Origin: Solenopsis invicta
Lineage: Eukaryota > Arthropoda > Insecta > Hymenoptera > Formicidae
Direction of reading: 5' to 3'
Assembly (NCBI RefSeq): GCF_016802725.1
Contig: NC_052668.1
Coordinates: forward strand, 16,721,001-16,785,000
Length of the DNA: 64,000 nucleotides
The notes below the pieces were generated by a model that was not told the DNA's origin, did not search any database, and worked only from the letters and a program-made list of their open reading frames with translations. Numbering within the stretch: the first letter of the stretch is position 1; every line of letters starts with the position of its first letter. This document shows positions 27,003 through 37,397 of the stretch, in pieces. Position numbers and translations under genes: made by a program.

Positions 27003-27800
27003 CGCTCGTTACTACTACTACTACCACCACTACCAGCCGCGCACTACGAGCGCGGTTACGAACTCGGGTTAAGTTAACTAACCCTCTCGCCGTGCCGAAC
27101 ACCTGCGCGCGGTCCGCGCTACTCCGTTTCTCACGGGGGTTTCTTCCCCGCTTCCTCACCTCCGTATATTATATTATTTTCGTGACGGTAGCGGCGCGGA
27201 CGCGGCGACGACCCGCGCGTCGATTCGCGTTTGCCGTCCTACGTTCAACGCGCCCGATCACTCACCGCCGGCCGACACGGACATCACGCGCGCGGCACCA
27301 CCGATCGGGGAATGCCGTGCCCGCCAGATGCTGCTATGCCCGTGCGGTACGCTATGCTACGCCGTGTTCGCGTAACTGATATTGAAAAAATATGGCTCCC
27401 ACCGCATACCCAGAAACCTCCGCGGCATCCCGACGGCTGGCTGTGTGGCTGGCTGTAGCTGACTGTCTGTCGTTCTCGGGCCACACTCGCACGTCACTAA
27501 GCACGTCGCTAAAAACATCGACCCGTGCCCAACGCGAGGCATCGTCGTGCGTCGCGACGCGAGAGACAACGGTGCCGCTATCTATCGAACCGGACGCGCG
27601 TTCATCTCGCACTCGTTCCCGCGGGCTTGCAGAGCTCGTCATCGCGCCTCTCCCCCTCCCCATTCCTTCTCGTTTCTCTCGACGAAATGACGATGACTTC
27701 TCCTCTTTCACGTGGAGCGTCATTCAAATCAGTCATCCAGCGAAACGAGCGATCATGAATCGTCATTTCGCAAACCTACTGTATTTACATGAATTAAGTA
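24854..27800 (-). promoter_or_regulatory. CpG-rich 5' region of the MBD-type gene
   Basis: This GC- and CpG-dense block lies directly upstream of the MBD-type start codon and ends abruptly at AT-rich DNA near 27830. It contains a (GAT/GAC)n run at about 25010-25033, CT-rich tracts at 25450-25490, a (GA)n run at 26050-26071, a CAG run at 26815-26843 and CAC/TAC runs at 26850-27030. It probably holds the promoter and untranslated exon(s). No TATA box or transcription start could be fixed. The long open frames across it on both strands come from lack of stops in GC-rich triplet repeats and are not annotated as genes. Confidence 0.55.
26815..27030. repeat. CAG / CAC / TAC trinucleotide repeat cluster
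   Basis: A CAG run (about nine units), then CAC-rich DNA, then a TAC/ACT run (26974-27002) and a second ACT run near 27010-27030. All are pyrimidine-plus-A on the plus strand, hence GTG/GTA/CTG-rich in the sense of the MBD-type gene. This is most likely 5' untranslated or promoter sequence. Confidence 0.8.
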
Positions 27801-27829
27801 CAAATCAAATAATCGCCGATTTATAAATC

Positions 27830-30570
27830 TGTGATTATTCACACATCGAAAGGAAAATTGTTAATTAAATTTTTCAACTTAATTGCATTTCTTCATATAC
27901 GCATTTAAATTAAATTCTATTTAATATGATTAAATTATTATTAAATTGAATTGTGTATTATTAAATTATGTAGCGAGTTCAAGTATTTTAAGTCAAATAC
28001 ATGAATAGTTGATCTGAAAAATTTTAATCAAGTTAAAACTTTTAATCAAATTAATAACTTTTTTTCTTAGCGCAGAATAATGATTGCATGAAAACTGAGA
28101 GCTAGAATAAAAAGTCTCACGTTAATCTCATTTCTGTAAAAATTCATTTTTCAATTCTAATTTTATTTGCTATTCATATTCATCAAAGAATGAAATAATC
28201 AAGTGTCCTCTCGTTTATGCTGTTAAAAAATAAATTAATATTGACATCTTTCTGAAACAAGAATTAAAAAGAGAACTTAATTAGCAATGAAAGAATCTCT
28301 ATCTTACAATTTATATAATGTATTATTACATTAGTAATCAATATGCGCACTTGTTTGTTGACAAATTATACCAAAAGAAATATTAAAAAGGATAATTGCG
28401 TAAACAAGTGTGTTTACAAGTATAATTAAACTGTGAGGAATTTCAGGTCCGAATCTGCAAGGGCGTAAAATCGATAATCTCATTGTACAGTTCCAAATTT
28501 ATTTAAGACGCTCAAAAAAAGTACCTAATCAATCACCAATTTTTCCTATAATAAATAAGATTACAAGACATATGTGGCTATTTATTAAAATTCGCTATAG
28601 TAACTGCAGACGAGTACACGACCATGTATACAGTAAATTATGTGAATGTGTATTGAAAGTATATTAATTTAATATAGTACAACAGGATCTATGAATTATC
28701 TAAAGCAACTGTTCATGCGCGTTGATGAAGATACGGCGAAAATGAACGAGTAAACCTGTAGAAATAAATCTGAAATATGAAAAGATATTTTTTTCTTACA
28801 TAAATTTCCATTAAAGAGATTTCCATTAAGGAGACAACCATTGATTTGGTTAAAATAGCTAGTAAAATCATTGGCAAATGCAAAAAGAAAAAAAAATATT
28901 AGACAAGATATAATTGCACAAAGCTGCTTATGAATACGCGCAATCGTCCACACACATACAGGAACCTGATTCCCCATTTCATTTGCATTATTCACAAACA
29001 AAATTGTTTATTTCCGTTACCATCGTCACACGCCAGTATACAAAAGCGACTGGAAAATAATTAAATACTACGAATATGGAATAATGTCCCACGTTGTAAA
29101 GTTTCTTCGAGATCTCTATTACGATTGATAACGTTACATTAAGGCTTTTAACCAAGCGTAGTTTTATATCATTTCCACATCGATTGACACATCCCGATAT
29201 TATTTCAAGTTCTAGAAAACTGTAAAAGATAACAATTTTCCCAGACTTTAATGTTTGGAGTAATCAAGTTTGCTGTTATTAGTATATGGAGAAAGTAATT
29301 ATGAATATGGATAATCCATGGAATTGAACTAAATATACATATATGCAAAATTTAATTCTATTTTTAGCCACGAAAGTCACTGTCGAGCTGCTAGCTGGTT
29401 ATTGGAGCAATACAATTGGTCAAACAGCAGAGACAATCGCGATGTTCGAGGATACATGATGCCTTTTATTATTCTGTAACGACTGATGTCGGAGCTTTAC
29501 GTTAAATCTAAATAAATTTAAAATTCCTTATCATTGTGTAATGATAAGTACATACTTTTAGTAATCCTCTACCAAAAGAAATAACATGGATATATATGTA
29601 CAAATACATAGATATAGACGAGTTCATGAAAAAGAAATGCACGAAGTTCCGATGAAGCATCTTGTACAGAAACACCTTAAGATATATCTGAAGAAGTAGC
29701 TTAACAAAATACTTCATAATAGATATATATTGTCACAGATATCTATCTATTTAGTATAGATATCTGTGTATATTGTACTTTCCATTAGCGATGCTGTTCA
29801 GGATAATTTTAGACTTGATATTGAAATGTGACGATGTTCATGCCTATTGTTATTCAAACGCTTCATTTCATTACTATTTTCTCGTAATGCGCAATACTTA
29901 TTTTCAGAAACAAAAGTCGTCTGAGATAAAAATTTATAACGTGTATAATTTTTTATTAAAAAATATTACAAGATACCGTTATTCTTAATATATACAATTA
30001 TAAGTGAATATATGTAATAATATGTATAAAAAACTAATTTTATATGTATGTTTTAAGTAAAATCAAGATAAAATTGCTCTCTATATAAAATTTATTACAA
30101 TTTTAATATAACAAAATATATAATATTAAATAATATATTGTTAATAATTTTCTGTATTATTGACGAGAGATTACGAATGACACACTTGAAAAATTTTGAA
30201 CGATCCGATTAATCTCGTCTCAAGATCAAAAATTTCACGCGTTATAAGAAAACAATTATAAAGTAAGAAGCAAAAAGCAATAGGCATGAACACAAACACA
30301 TTTTAATTTCAAGCCCAAAATTACAAATCTGCATTAGCCGATGATTATCTACTTTTAAGATCACATAATTTTCGCGTAAGAATTAAAAATAAAAATATCA
30401 ATAAATTACAGTACTTACTATTTCTTTTTGGGGTGTAAATCCAAATTAAATTATTTCAACTTCTTTTTCGCTCATCAAAAATCGCCTATATATATCCACG
30501 TTGTTTCTCTCTTTAGCATTATACAAAATCGAGCAAATGGGACAGAGAGTTCGAAATGAAAGAAACGGCT
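27830..30570. other. AT-rich intergenic stretch
   Basis: I see no gene here. The longest frames are short, AT-driven and not protein-like. It separates the divergent CpG region of the MBD-type gene from the 3' end of the DnaJ gene, and could hold part of a longer DnaJ 3'UTR. Confidence 0.6.
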
Positions 30571-30573
30571 ATA

Positions 30574-30579
30574 TTTATT
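30574..30579 (-). terminator. Poly(A) signal AATAAA of the DnaJ gene
   Basis: Minus-strand AATAAA about 20 bases after the DnaJ stop codon, implying a very short 3'UTR if used. Confidence 0.6.
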
Positions 30580-30599
30580 ACAGGGTTAGTGTAATCAAA

Positions 30600-32554
30600 T
30601 TAATGTGTGGCACATTGGACTCGCGATGGGCCGCCTTCATCCTCTTCGTACGCTTGTCTCGTATCTCTCCGCCTTTGCTCCTGCTCAGGATCTAAGTCAG
30701 TAAGTAAGCACTCTTCGGCACCGTCTGGAATTATAACCTCTTCCCTTGGTGGCAAGCATTGCTCCAAGGATGGGATAAACGATGGGTCTACGCTCTTCGG
30801 GAAATTAACTATAAATTGTATTATAAGCCTGCCATGTGTAAATGGATCCTTGTAAATTGGCATTCCCTCGTTCAAGATACACTTCAAATCACCGTGTTTC
30901 GTCACAGTGCCCGGAAGAGAAGTTACCACTAAATCTCTACCATCCAAGGTACGAATAACTTTCTGGAATCCACATAATGCCTCTACGAGTTCTAGTTGCA
31001 TTCGCATGATCAAATCATTCCTTGATCGCCTATAATTTAATTAATCACAGAGCATTAGTAACAGAGTTCGATGATAAACCAATAAATATCTCACAGAAAT
31101 ACTAACTTGAATACGTCATGATCTTTTTCTTCGAGAAGAATAACTATATCACCAGGTTCTAAGTCCGGTTCCTGATCACCTTCACCACTAAAAGTAATCT
31201 TCTGACCGTCAACCATGCCCGGATCAACGTGAACCTCGAGTATCTTTCTATCTCTAATAGTCTTTCTGCCATTGCAGTACTTGCAACGATCACGAGGATT
31301 GATGCGTTCTCCCTGCCCCTTGCAATCTGCACACATAGTTTGTAAATGTTGCAACATTCCCGGACCTAATTGCTGGATTTGTACTTGCAATCCGGAGCCA
31401 TGACACGTCGAACACTGTTCAACAGAACCTTTCTTTCCACCAACACCTAATCGGAAAACGACAGACATCATTTTCTTCGCAGATACACAAACATACATTT
31501 TTTATTAGAATTATAATTTCCATATGACTGTTACCTTCGCATTTTTCGCAGATAACATTCTTTTGTAGAGCGAGTTTACGCACAGTTCCCTTATAAAGTT
31601 CTTCAAGAGAAACTGACAATTGATGCATGACGTCTTGACCTCTATGATTTCTCCTTCTACCTCGTCCACCAAATCCTCCACCAAAGAACATGTCGAAGAT
31701 ATCCATAGGAGAAGAGAACCCACTACCACCCATACCACCTTCTTTCAAAGCTTGCTCACCACCTTGATCGTAGATACGCTTCTTCTCAGGATTTGATAAC
31801 ACTTCGTACGCTTGAGAAATTTGCTTAAACTAAAATATATGTGATATTAGCTGCGTTTAGCAAAAAAAGCAGTCTTGCAACTGTTGTCAGATTTTTTAAT
31901 GTGATTTATTTTTATATTTACTGCTCCATGTAACAATTTACAATATTTTTCTTATTCCATAATTTCAATCATTGATATTCAAAATTACTAAAAATCTTTT
32001 CAACATTTTTTATTTCAGACGAGTAGAATTGCTAATAGTGTCAACCAATGACACGAGTTTTTTTCCTAACGTTTAGACATATAGACAATAAGAAAAATAA
32101 TTAACATTTAGATTAAATAAAATTTACTTATATTCTTCAAACATGAATAAATATATGTGCAAAAACTCATATATGTATTAGTTTTTCTTAATTTTCAAAC
32201 ACAAGCCATTTTTTGCACTCTAGGATAAAATAGCTCCTTATAAAGTTATTTGGTAATGTAAAAGATAATGTTAATTAGTAACTCTGAAGTCTTCTAGATT
32301 TTTTTTCAAAACTTAGAATAGTGTTATCCAGTACAAACAACTTATACTGGATAAAAAATTCAGATTGCAGATGAAAAGAGTAAAAATATGACTGCAAATG
32401 AAGGGTTAGGACATGTACAAACCTTTTCGCCTTCATTAGGATTCTTGTCAGGATGATATTTCAGAGCAAGCTTTCTATAGGCCTTCTTCAAGTCTTCCTG
32501 CGAGCATCCAGGCTTCACGCCCAATACATCATAAAATGTTGTCTCCTTAACCAT
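30600..32554 (-). CDS. Droj2: DnaJ homolog subfamily A (type I Hsp40 co-chaperone, DNAJA1/Droj2 type)
   Basis: Four coding exons: 32554-32423, 31829-31535, 31446-31107 and 31029-30600. They join in frame at GT-AG sites to 398 residues, against 397 for human DNAJA1. The J domain (about 1-70) has [12 protein letters not shown] with the HPD motif that activates Hsp70 ATPase. A Gly/Phe-rich linker follows (about 75-105). Four zinc-binding repeats come next: CEKCEGVG at about 138, CSTCHGSG at 154, CADCKGQG at 181 and CKYCNGRK at 197. The C-terminal substrate-binding part contains [10 protein letters not shown] and ends VQCATH, a CaaX-like prenylation tail (CQTS in human DNAJA1). The protein is a cytosolic partner of Hsp70. 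A 3' splice site at 32604 precedes a short 5'UTR piece, so an upstream untranslated exon exists, probably near 35461. Intron 1 has a weak donor (GTTTGT) but the join restores the conserved [13 protein letters not shown]. Confidence 0.96.
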
Positions 32555-32603
32555 TTTCAGAGCAAGTTATGTAGTTTGTATTGTATTAAAACTGCTCCTG
32601 TTG
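32555..32603 (-). other. 5'UTR part of DnaJ exon with upstream 3' splice site
   Basis: On the minus strand a pyrimidine-rich tract ending TTTTTAG precedes CAACAGGAGC, 49 bases before the start codon. It looks like a 3' splice site, so the start codon lies in the second exon of the transcript. Confidence 0.55.
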
Positions 32604-32924
32604 CTAAAAACAAAAAAAACACAATTTTTTTAAATTTTTAACTCTGCATTAACCCTGGATAAGTAACAAAAATTAAATATAATAGAAACCCCTTTCTCTT
32701 TTTTTTAAGCCAGAGATCAGACAAGAATTTAACTAATCAAAGCAAAATTCACTGTCTAGCCAAAGTAATCTTGAAATTAAATATGAAATTAGCAAGTTTA
32801 TGTCAGCCACAGTGGTTCTTAATGTCAAATAATTTTTACTATTTTTCCAAACTTATTCAGACTGCGCAGCATATTCGTCGAATTTGAAACACAGTCATGA
32901 AGGTAAAATATGTAATATTAATAC

Positions 32925-33064
32925 TTCAAAAGCATATGTAAGATCCCCCTTCCTTGCCAGAAAAACGGTAAAGAATTTTATTGCCAGAGTTTGAGCCTGG
33001 ATCTTCTGGCATTCCATGTGAGCGTCCTACCACTTTAATCACTGAAGCATGTGATGACATTTTC
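32925..33064 (-). mobile_element. tRNA-derived SINE-like fragment
   Basis: On the minus strand, AAAGTGGTAGGACGC (33036-33022) resembles the A box of a tRNA (AGTGGTAGAGCGC), and GGCTCAAACTC (32997-32987) resembles the B box (GGTTCGAACCC). It is followed by CTGGC and an AT-rich tail. The spacing of about 29 bases fits a tRNA-like polymerase III promoter. No full cloverleaf or clean acceptor stem is visible, so it is not a functional tRNA gene. The SINE reading is an inference from one copy. Confidence 0.4.
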
Positions 33065-34500
33065 TTGCAATAACCAATATAAGTTAAATAAACATCCTTT
33101 AAAAATTTGAAATTAGTTTTCTTTTTTCTGATTAAATTCCAATTTAATATCAATCTCGATCTTTATGTATGCAGGCTTTGTACAAATAGTTGTTGAATGT
33201 TTTGAAATAAAAGTTCCATTTCTTAAAAATAATGCACAAAAAATGTAAAATATCAAACACATTTAATTTGACAATATAAGAATACACAATATAGGAATAA
33301 GAGGAACTATTATATGTATTACGAGCAATTTGATTAATTTAGAAATTATATGTAATGACTGCCAATGTAGATAATGCCTGCTTGGAAAATTTGAATAATG
33401 AAAGCAAACATGTTCAAATTAGTCAAAATGACTGGCCATACACATTATACCCATGAACAAGTAGAAAGACTAAAAATATCTTTAAAATAGCACAAATAAA
33501 AAAATAAAGCAGTCTCCAATCTTAACTTAGTTAAAAAGTTGTGTTAATAAATAATAATAACTTATTTAGAACACATTAAAATGTATTCATTATTTTATTT
33601 TTGACATAAAAAACTACAAACTCATGTAAAATCTTCATGTTGCAAAGTACACGATGGAGGGTATTTGTCCTTCCTATGGGTAAAAAAGATATGTAGAACC
33701 CTCCATCATCCATCTATACTTTGCAACTTCTGAACAAAGAGAATGTTTTCTTCTCTGCTTGGTCTATTGCAGCATCGTGACATCGAAACGACTGCATTGT
33801 AGACCTTGTATAAAAGATTATATTTTTAAATTAAGACTGCCAGGAAAATCAAACAAGATGACTTATCAAAATTACCATTTAGAATTTTTAGAAATAATAA
33901 TAATAATAATAATGATGATAATGATGTCCAGAAAATTTAATTCTTTTCTATTAATCATTTTGACTGACCAAATTGGGAATTATGCATACTACCAGTCACT
34001 ATATATAATTCCCAATTATTCAAATTTTCCATAACAAGAGTGTATCAAGAGTGTTCTCTACTTCGCTGCACACTGATAAAGTAAACAACTCGAGATGTTG
34101 CGACACACAACACACGTGTGCACGACCAAAGAGGTAGCCGAGTTTAGCTCATATTAATTAATTCATAAACTCTAAAACGCATGCATCATTTATGTTGCAT
34201 AATTGGATCTAGGCTCAATACTTATAAATTCAAATACAATCGGACAGTAAGGTCGCAACTATATGTAACTTCGTGAGTCGCTCTTACGAATATTTAAATT
34301 AACACACGTTCAAGTTGTTGCATAAGGTGCAGTGAGTAACAAGAATACTAAATAATCCCAGAAAAAAAAAGAACCTAACGGCCTCGAGTTTTAAATTAAA
34401 CTTATATTCAACAGTCAAAAAGATATCAAAAAATCGGGGGGGAGGGGACAAGCGTTGTCGGGGCAAACACTTGCCTCTTCCTCGTTTTTTTTTCTCTCTC
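33065..34500. other. AT-rich, probably intron of the DnaJ transcript
   Basis: No coding sequence recognised. It contains a strong stem-loop at 33640-33726 and an (AAT)n run with ATG interruptions near 33893-33925. If the DnaJ 5'UTR exon is near 35461, this is its first intron. Confidence 0.5.
33640..33726. repeat. Stem-loop with two perfect stem blocks
   Basis: TTGCAAAGTA (33640-33649) pairs with TACTTTGCAA (33717-33726). Inside it ATGGAGGGT (33654-33662) pairs with ACCCTCCAT (33698-33706). The two blocks are separated by a 4-versus-10-base internal loop, and the terminal loop is 35 bases. It may be a small inverted-repeat element or a structured RNA in the DnaJ intron. Confidence 0.75.
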
Positions 34501-35460
34501 ATTTCTAACCTTTATTGCGGCACGCGCGTTTTCTCGCGTAGCTCGTAGAGCCGGAATTCTCTATGCGTTCGTCCGTGAATCGAAGGAAAGTAAAGCACCC
34601 ATGCGGAGATTCATGCGAGTTTCAAAATGGCGTTTACCAGAGGCCTAGGGGTATACGATTAGAGTAGACCAGCGAGCGAAGCAACATTTTAAAAGGCGAG
34701 GCGCGTGTCATGGACGCTTAGCGAACAAAGACTGCCGCTCGCGCGGAAGGTACACGCGGTTAGGTTCCGGGACCCAGACCGAGATCGGCGATGCGAGGCG
34801 TAAAGGAGCATTCTGCCGACGAGCCTCCTTTGACGCAGAAAGAAAAATGCGTTTTTTGCGTGATAAGCAATTTTCAGGCTTTCTCTCCTACCCTCTCCGC
34901 TCTTTTTTCTAGTCGATGCCTCTTCGTCGTCAATCGACACGCGGATCGGGCGGGCTTGGTATGAGCCAAGTTACTTCGGCTTCCACCATCTTTCTTTCCA
35001 AGCTCGCTGTCGCAACGCGAATACCCGCGCCTAACGATCAGCACGACTCGATTCCCGCTTCGCAACGACGTCGTCCGTAGATGTGCAATCGTGCAAAATA
35101 TATCTCCGCGCAACCTTCGACCGTCCGCCAAAGTGCCCCTCCTCCCACACCCCTCCGAACAGTTGCGGTTAACTGTTACATGGAAAGCTAAACCAGGAAA
35201 GATCGCGAAGAACGGAGACAGCGCGATTTCGGAAACTTCTAAACGCATCTACGCCTCACGCGCGAGCACGCCAGTCTGCACGTCTCTCCTTCTCTTCGAA
35301 GATAGAAATCACACGGGCGGACCGATCGATCATTCGTTCGTTCACTCGCTCGCTTAGCCGTTCGGCTGGATCGGCGAACGCGGACCGTCCCCACCGTTGT
35401 CGTTGTCATCGTCGTCGTCGTCGTCGTCGACGAGGATCCGCGTGCGCGAGGTGTGCTTAC

Positions 35461-35840
35461 CTACGTAAATGATGAGGCGAAAACCGCTGTAGAGGATGAC
35501 CGCGCACGTTTCGCACGACGCTCTCGTGTTCCGCCTTCCGTCCCAGTGTCCGCGTTACAACGTTTTACGTACCGAACTGAGCTGTGCGCCCACGTCGCCT
35601 GCCGATATTGCCGCCTGTGTATGTTCTCGAAACTTCCTGGGAACGACGGCGGTGGTCAAACGTCGGGTCGACAACGGAGCGCCAATCAGCTGCCGACGTT
35701 GGCGGAAGCGTTACGCGCACGGCGTCGGTCTTTCTCAAAACTCGCAACTCGCAATCACCTCGCGTCGATTATGTAGTAGTTTCCCGGTCGACACCACTCG
35801 CCTTCTTTCCCTCTTTCTGAAAGAAGAGACAAAAATATGA
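35461..35840 (-). other. Putative 5'UTR exon of the DnaJ gene (right boundary unknown)
   Basis: Minus-strand sequence ending CATTTACGTAG is followed by GTAAGC, a good 5' splice site in CpG-rich DNA. It would join the 3' splice site at 32604 across an intron of about 2.9 kb. The transcription start is not visible; the given right end is arbitrary. It could instead belong to an unknown transcript. Confidence 0.35.
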
Positions 35841-35842
35841 AA

Positions 35843-36145
35843 CTCGAAACACTCGCTCGCGTCAAAAACTCGTACGGGACGACGAGGATGCAAGTTGAAA
35901 TGCGCCGCAACCTTCAGCCATGCTCTCTAACCGACCGACTGCTGGCACTGCGTAGCAGCGGCGGTAGCGGCGCGCAGGCGCGTGCGCGCGGCGTGGCCAC
36001 GAGCCAGTCACGCCGCTACGCAGTACGCAGTGCCAGCAGTCGGTCGGTTAGAGGGCACGGCAAAGGGTCGCGGTGTGTCGCAGCGCATTTCAGCTCGTAT
36101 TCTCATCATCCCGTACGAGTGTTTGATGCAAGCGAGTGTTTCGAG
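35843..36145. repeat. Large inverted duplication (arms about 120-135 bp)
   Basis: The left arm (35843 to about 35965) and right arm (about 36012-36145) are reverse complements with scattered substitutions and small indels. The core is a perfect 30-base match: 35925-35954 against 36024-36053, starting CTCTAACCGACCGACTGC on the left. Outer landmarks also match: CTCGAAACACTCG on the left mirrors CGAGTGTTTCGAG on the right, and CGTACGGGACGACGAGGATG mirrors CATCATCCCGTACG. The GC-rich spacer is about 70 bases. Similarity stops sharply beyond the outer landmarks. Confidence 0.85.
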
Positions 36146-36259
36146 AGTGTCGTGGACTGCCGAAAGTGAAGTGTCTGCCTTCGTACCGACATCCGTCGTA
36201 ACGAATGCATGATGCGAAGTCGTGTCACGCTCAATCGTGTTTCGCAGCTTCTCCGTTCT

Positions 36260-36575
36260 CTCACCTCTCTTATTCCGAGTTTCTGACACGCGTGAGCACC
36301 AGGAGGGTTTTGAGAATTCCGAAAACGAAGGCTCGCGCATTTGTGCCAAGTATGAATTCAAGACGAATCGTTGTGAGGAAAATCTTGGATCCTTCGTGTC
36401 GCTCAGACGACAATGATCAGTCGGAATGGCACGAAGTCGCGTCGCGCGATTAATCGCGTCTTTTCCGTTGCCCCGTATTTCGAGTTTTCGACGAACGTGA
36501 GTACCGGGGATGCCGAAAATGAACCAAGTGTCGCGCGTTTGTGCCAAGTATGAATCGAGAGAAGGAGGATCATGG
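36260..36575. repeat. Two divergent direct repeats, period about 200 bp
   Basis: Copy 1 (about 36266-36390) and copy 2 (about 36465-36575) share, in order, a TATT(C/T)CGAGTTT block, a CGTGAG(C/T)ACC block, CCGAAAA and TTTGTGCCAAGTATGAAT (36341-36357 and about 36539-36556), then GAGGA(A/T)...TGGATC(C/T)TTCG. They lie directly right of the inverted duplication. Confidence 0.7.
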
Positions 36576-36634
36576 ATCTTCGAAAGCGGCGGCTGAGATT
36601 ACGAAACGGAGCTGGACGGAGCGATCAGCGAACG
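36550..36634 (+). other. Possible short coding exon ending at a GTGAGT donor
   Basis: An ATG at 36550 opens 28 codons (beginning MNREKEDHGSSKAAAEITKR) and is followed at 36635 by GTGAGT. It is hydrophilic and not recognised. It sits inside the second direct-repeat copy. It could be the first exon of an unknown plus-strand gene, an upstream alternative exon of RpS24, or chance. Confidence 0.25.
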
Positions 36635-36639
36635 GTGAG

Positions 36640-37340
36640 TCAATTTATTTGTACGAGTATCTACTGTTTATTCGCTCCCACATTTCAGTATTTGTGTCTC
36701 GTTCTGATTGCGCTCGCATAAACTGCGACTCAATAAATCACGCATAAGCCGTTGGGATAAAAAAAAATTTAAAGTTTGTGTACGCGCGCTCGGCGCTCAT
36801 ATCTTCGCCAGGTGTGCCAACAGACGCGATTGGTATGCTTTCTGAGATATTGACTGACTGTATGTATATACATTGGCATCGTAGTGTATGTTCACGTTGT
36901 AGAGATGGCGTATGGTGTCTCGAAAAATGAAAAATTGTATCAGCTAAATCGTGGGCATGGCCATGCTTAGGCTTTTTCTTTTCTTCCTTTCGATTTTCTC
37001 GTAAAATATATCCAAGTTTTTTTTATGCGTACTTTTATTCTGCAGAAGGATTGCGATTTTTCTTTTGCAATTGTATACAGAATATACAATTTTATAATCT
37101 TCTGATCATGAACATAGGAATTATGTCCATGTTTCTAACGCAGTCTTCGTTGATCAAATGCACTATGATTTTGTTTTAATTTTTTCAAAAGCCCGCAAAT
37201 GGTAAAAGCCTTTAAAATTAGATATAAGATTTTTAAACATTTTTAATCGATAGCGCTGAGCGTAAATATAAGCAATAAAATTTTTTAATATAAAACACGC
37301 GATGTCATCACTGTCGTGAGATCTGTCATAGATGGCGGTC
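36640..37340. other. AT-rich upstream flank of RpS24
   Basis: No gene recognised. The sequence returns to AT-rich here. GATGGCG motifs occur at about 36905 and 37331, the second close to the likely RpS24 transcription start. Confidence 0.5.
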
Positions 37341-37344
37341 CACG

Positions 37345-37397
37345 TTTCCTTACTTTCCTTGTGTGTCTCTTTCCAAGCGGTACGCTAACCGAGCAAA
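37345..37397 (+). promoter_or_regulatory. Pyrimidine-rich TOP-like start region and 5'UTR of RpS24
   Basis: Oligopyrimidine stretches TTTCCTTACTTTCCTT (37345-37360) and CTCTTTCC (37367-37374) lie 25-55 bases before the start codon. Ribosomal protein mRNAs usually begin in such a terminal oligopyrimidine tract, which couples their translation to growth signals. The exact start is not fixed. Confidence 0.6.

Larger units (their letters stand above)
34500..37340. promoter_or_regulatory. CpG-rich divergent promoter region between the DnaJ and RpS24 genes
   Basis: GC and CpG content rise from about 34500 and fall again after about 36640. A minus-strand donor-like G|GTAAGC at 35461/35460 points to a 5'UTR exon on the DnaJ side. 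RpS24 starts to the right. The region also carries a (CGT)n run near 35400-35440, an inverted duplication (35843-36145) and divergent direct repeats (about 36260-36570). No TATA box was identified. Confidence 0.5.

Noticed and set aside
26261..27379. A 372-codon plus-strand open frame
   Set aside because: It runs through CpG-rich and triplet-repeat DNA lacking stops; the composition is Arg/Ser/His-rich with no domain, and overlapping frames of similar length exist on both strands.
32925..33064. A functional tRNA gene
   Set aside because: A and B box-like motifs are present but no acceptor stem or proper anticodon arm can be drawn.
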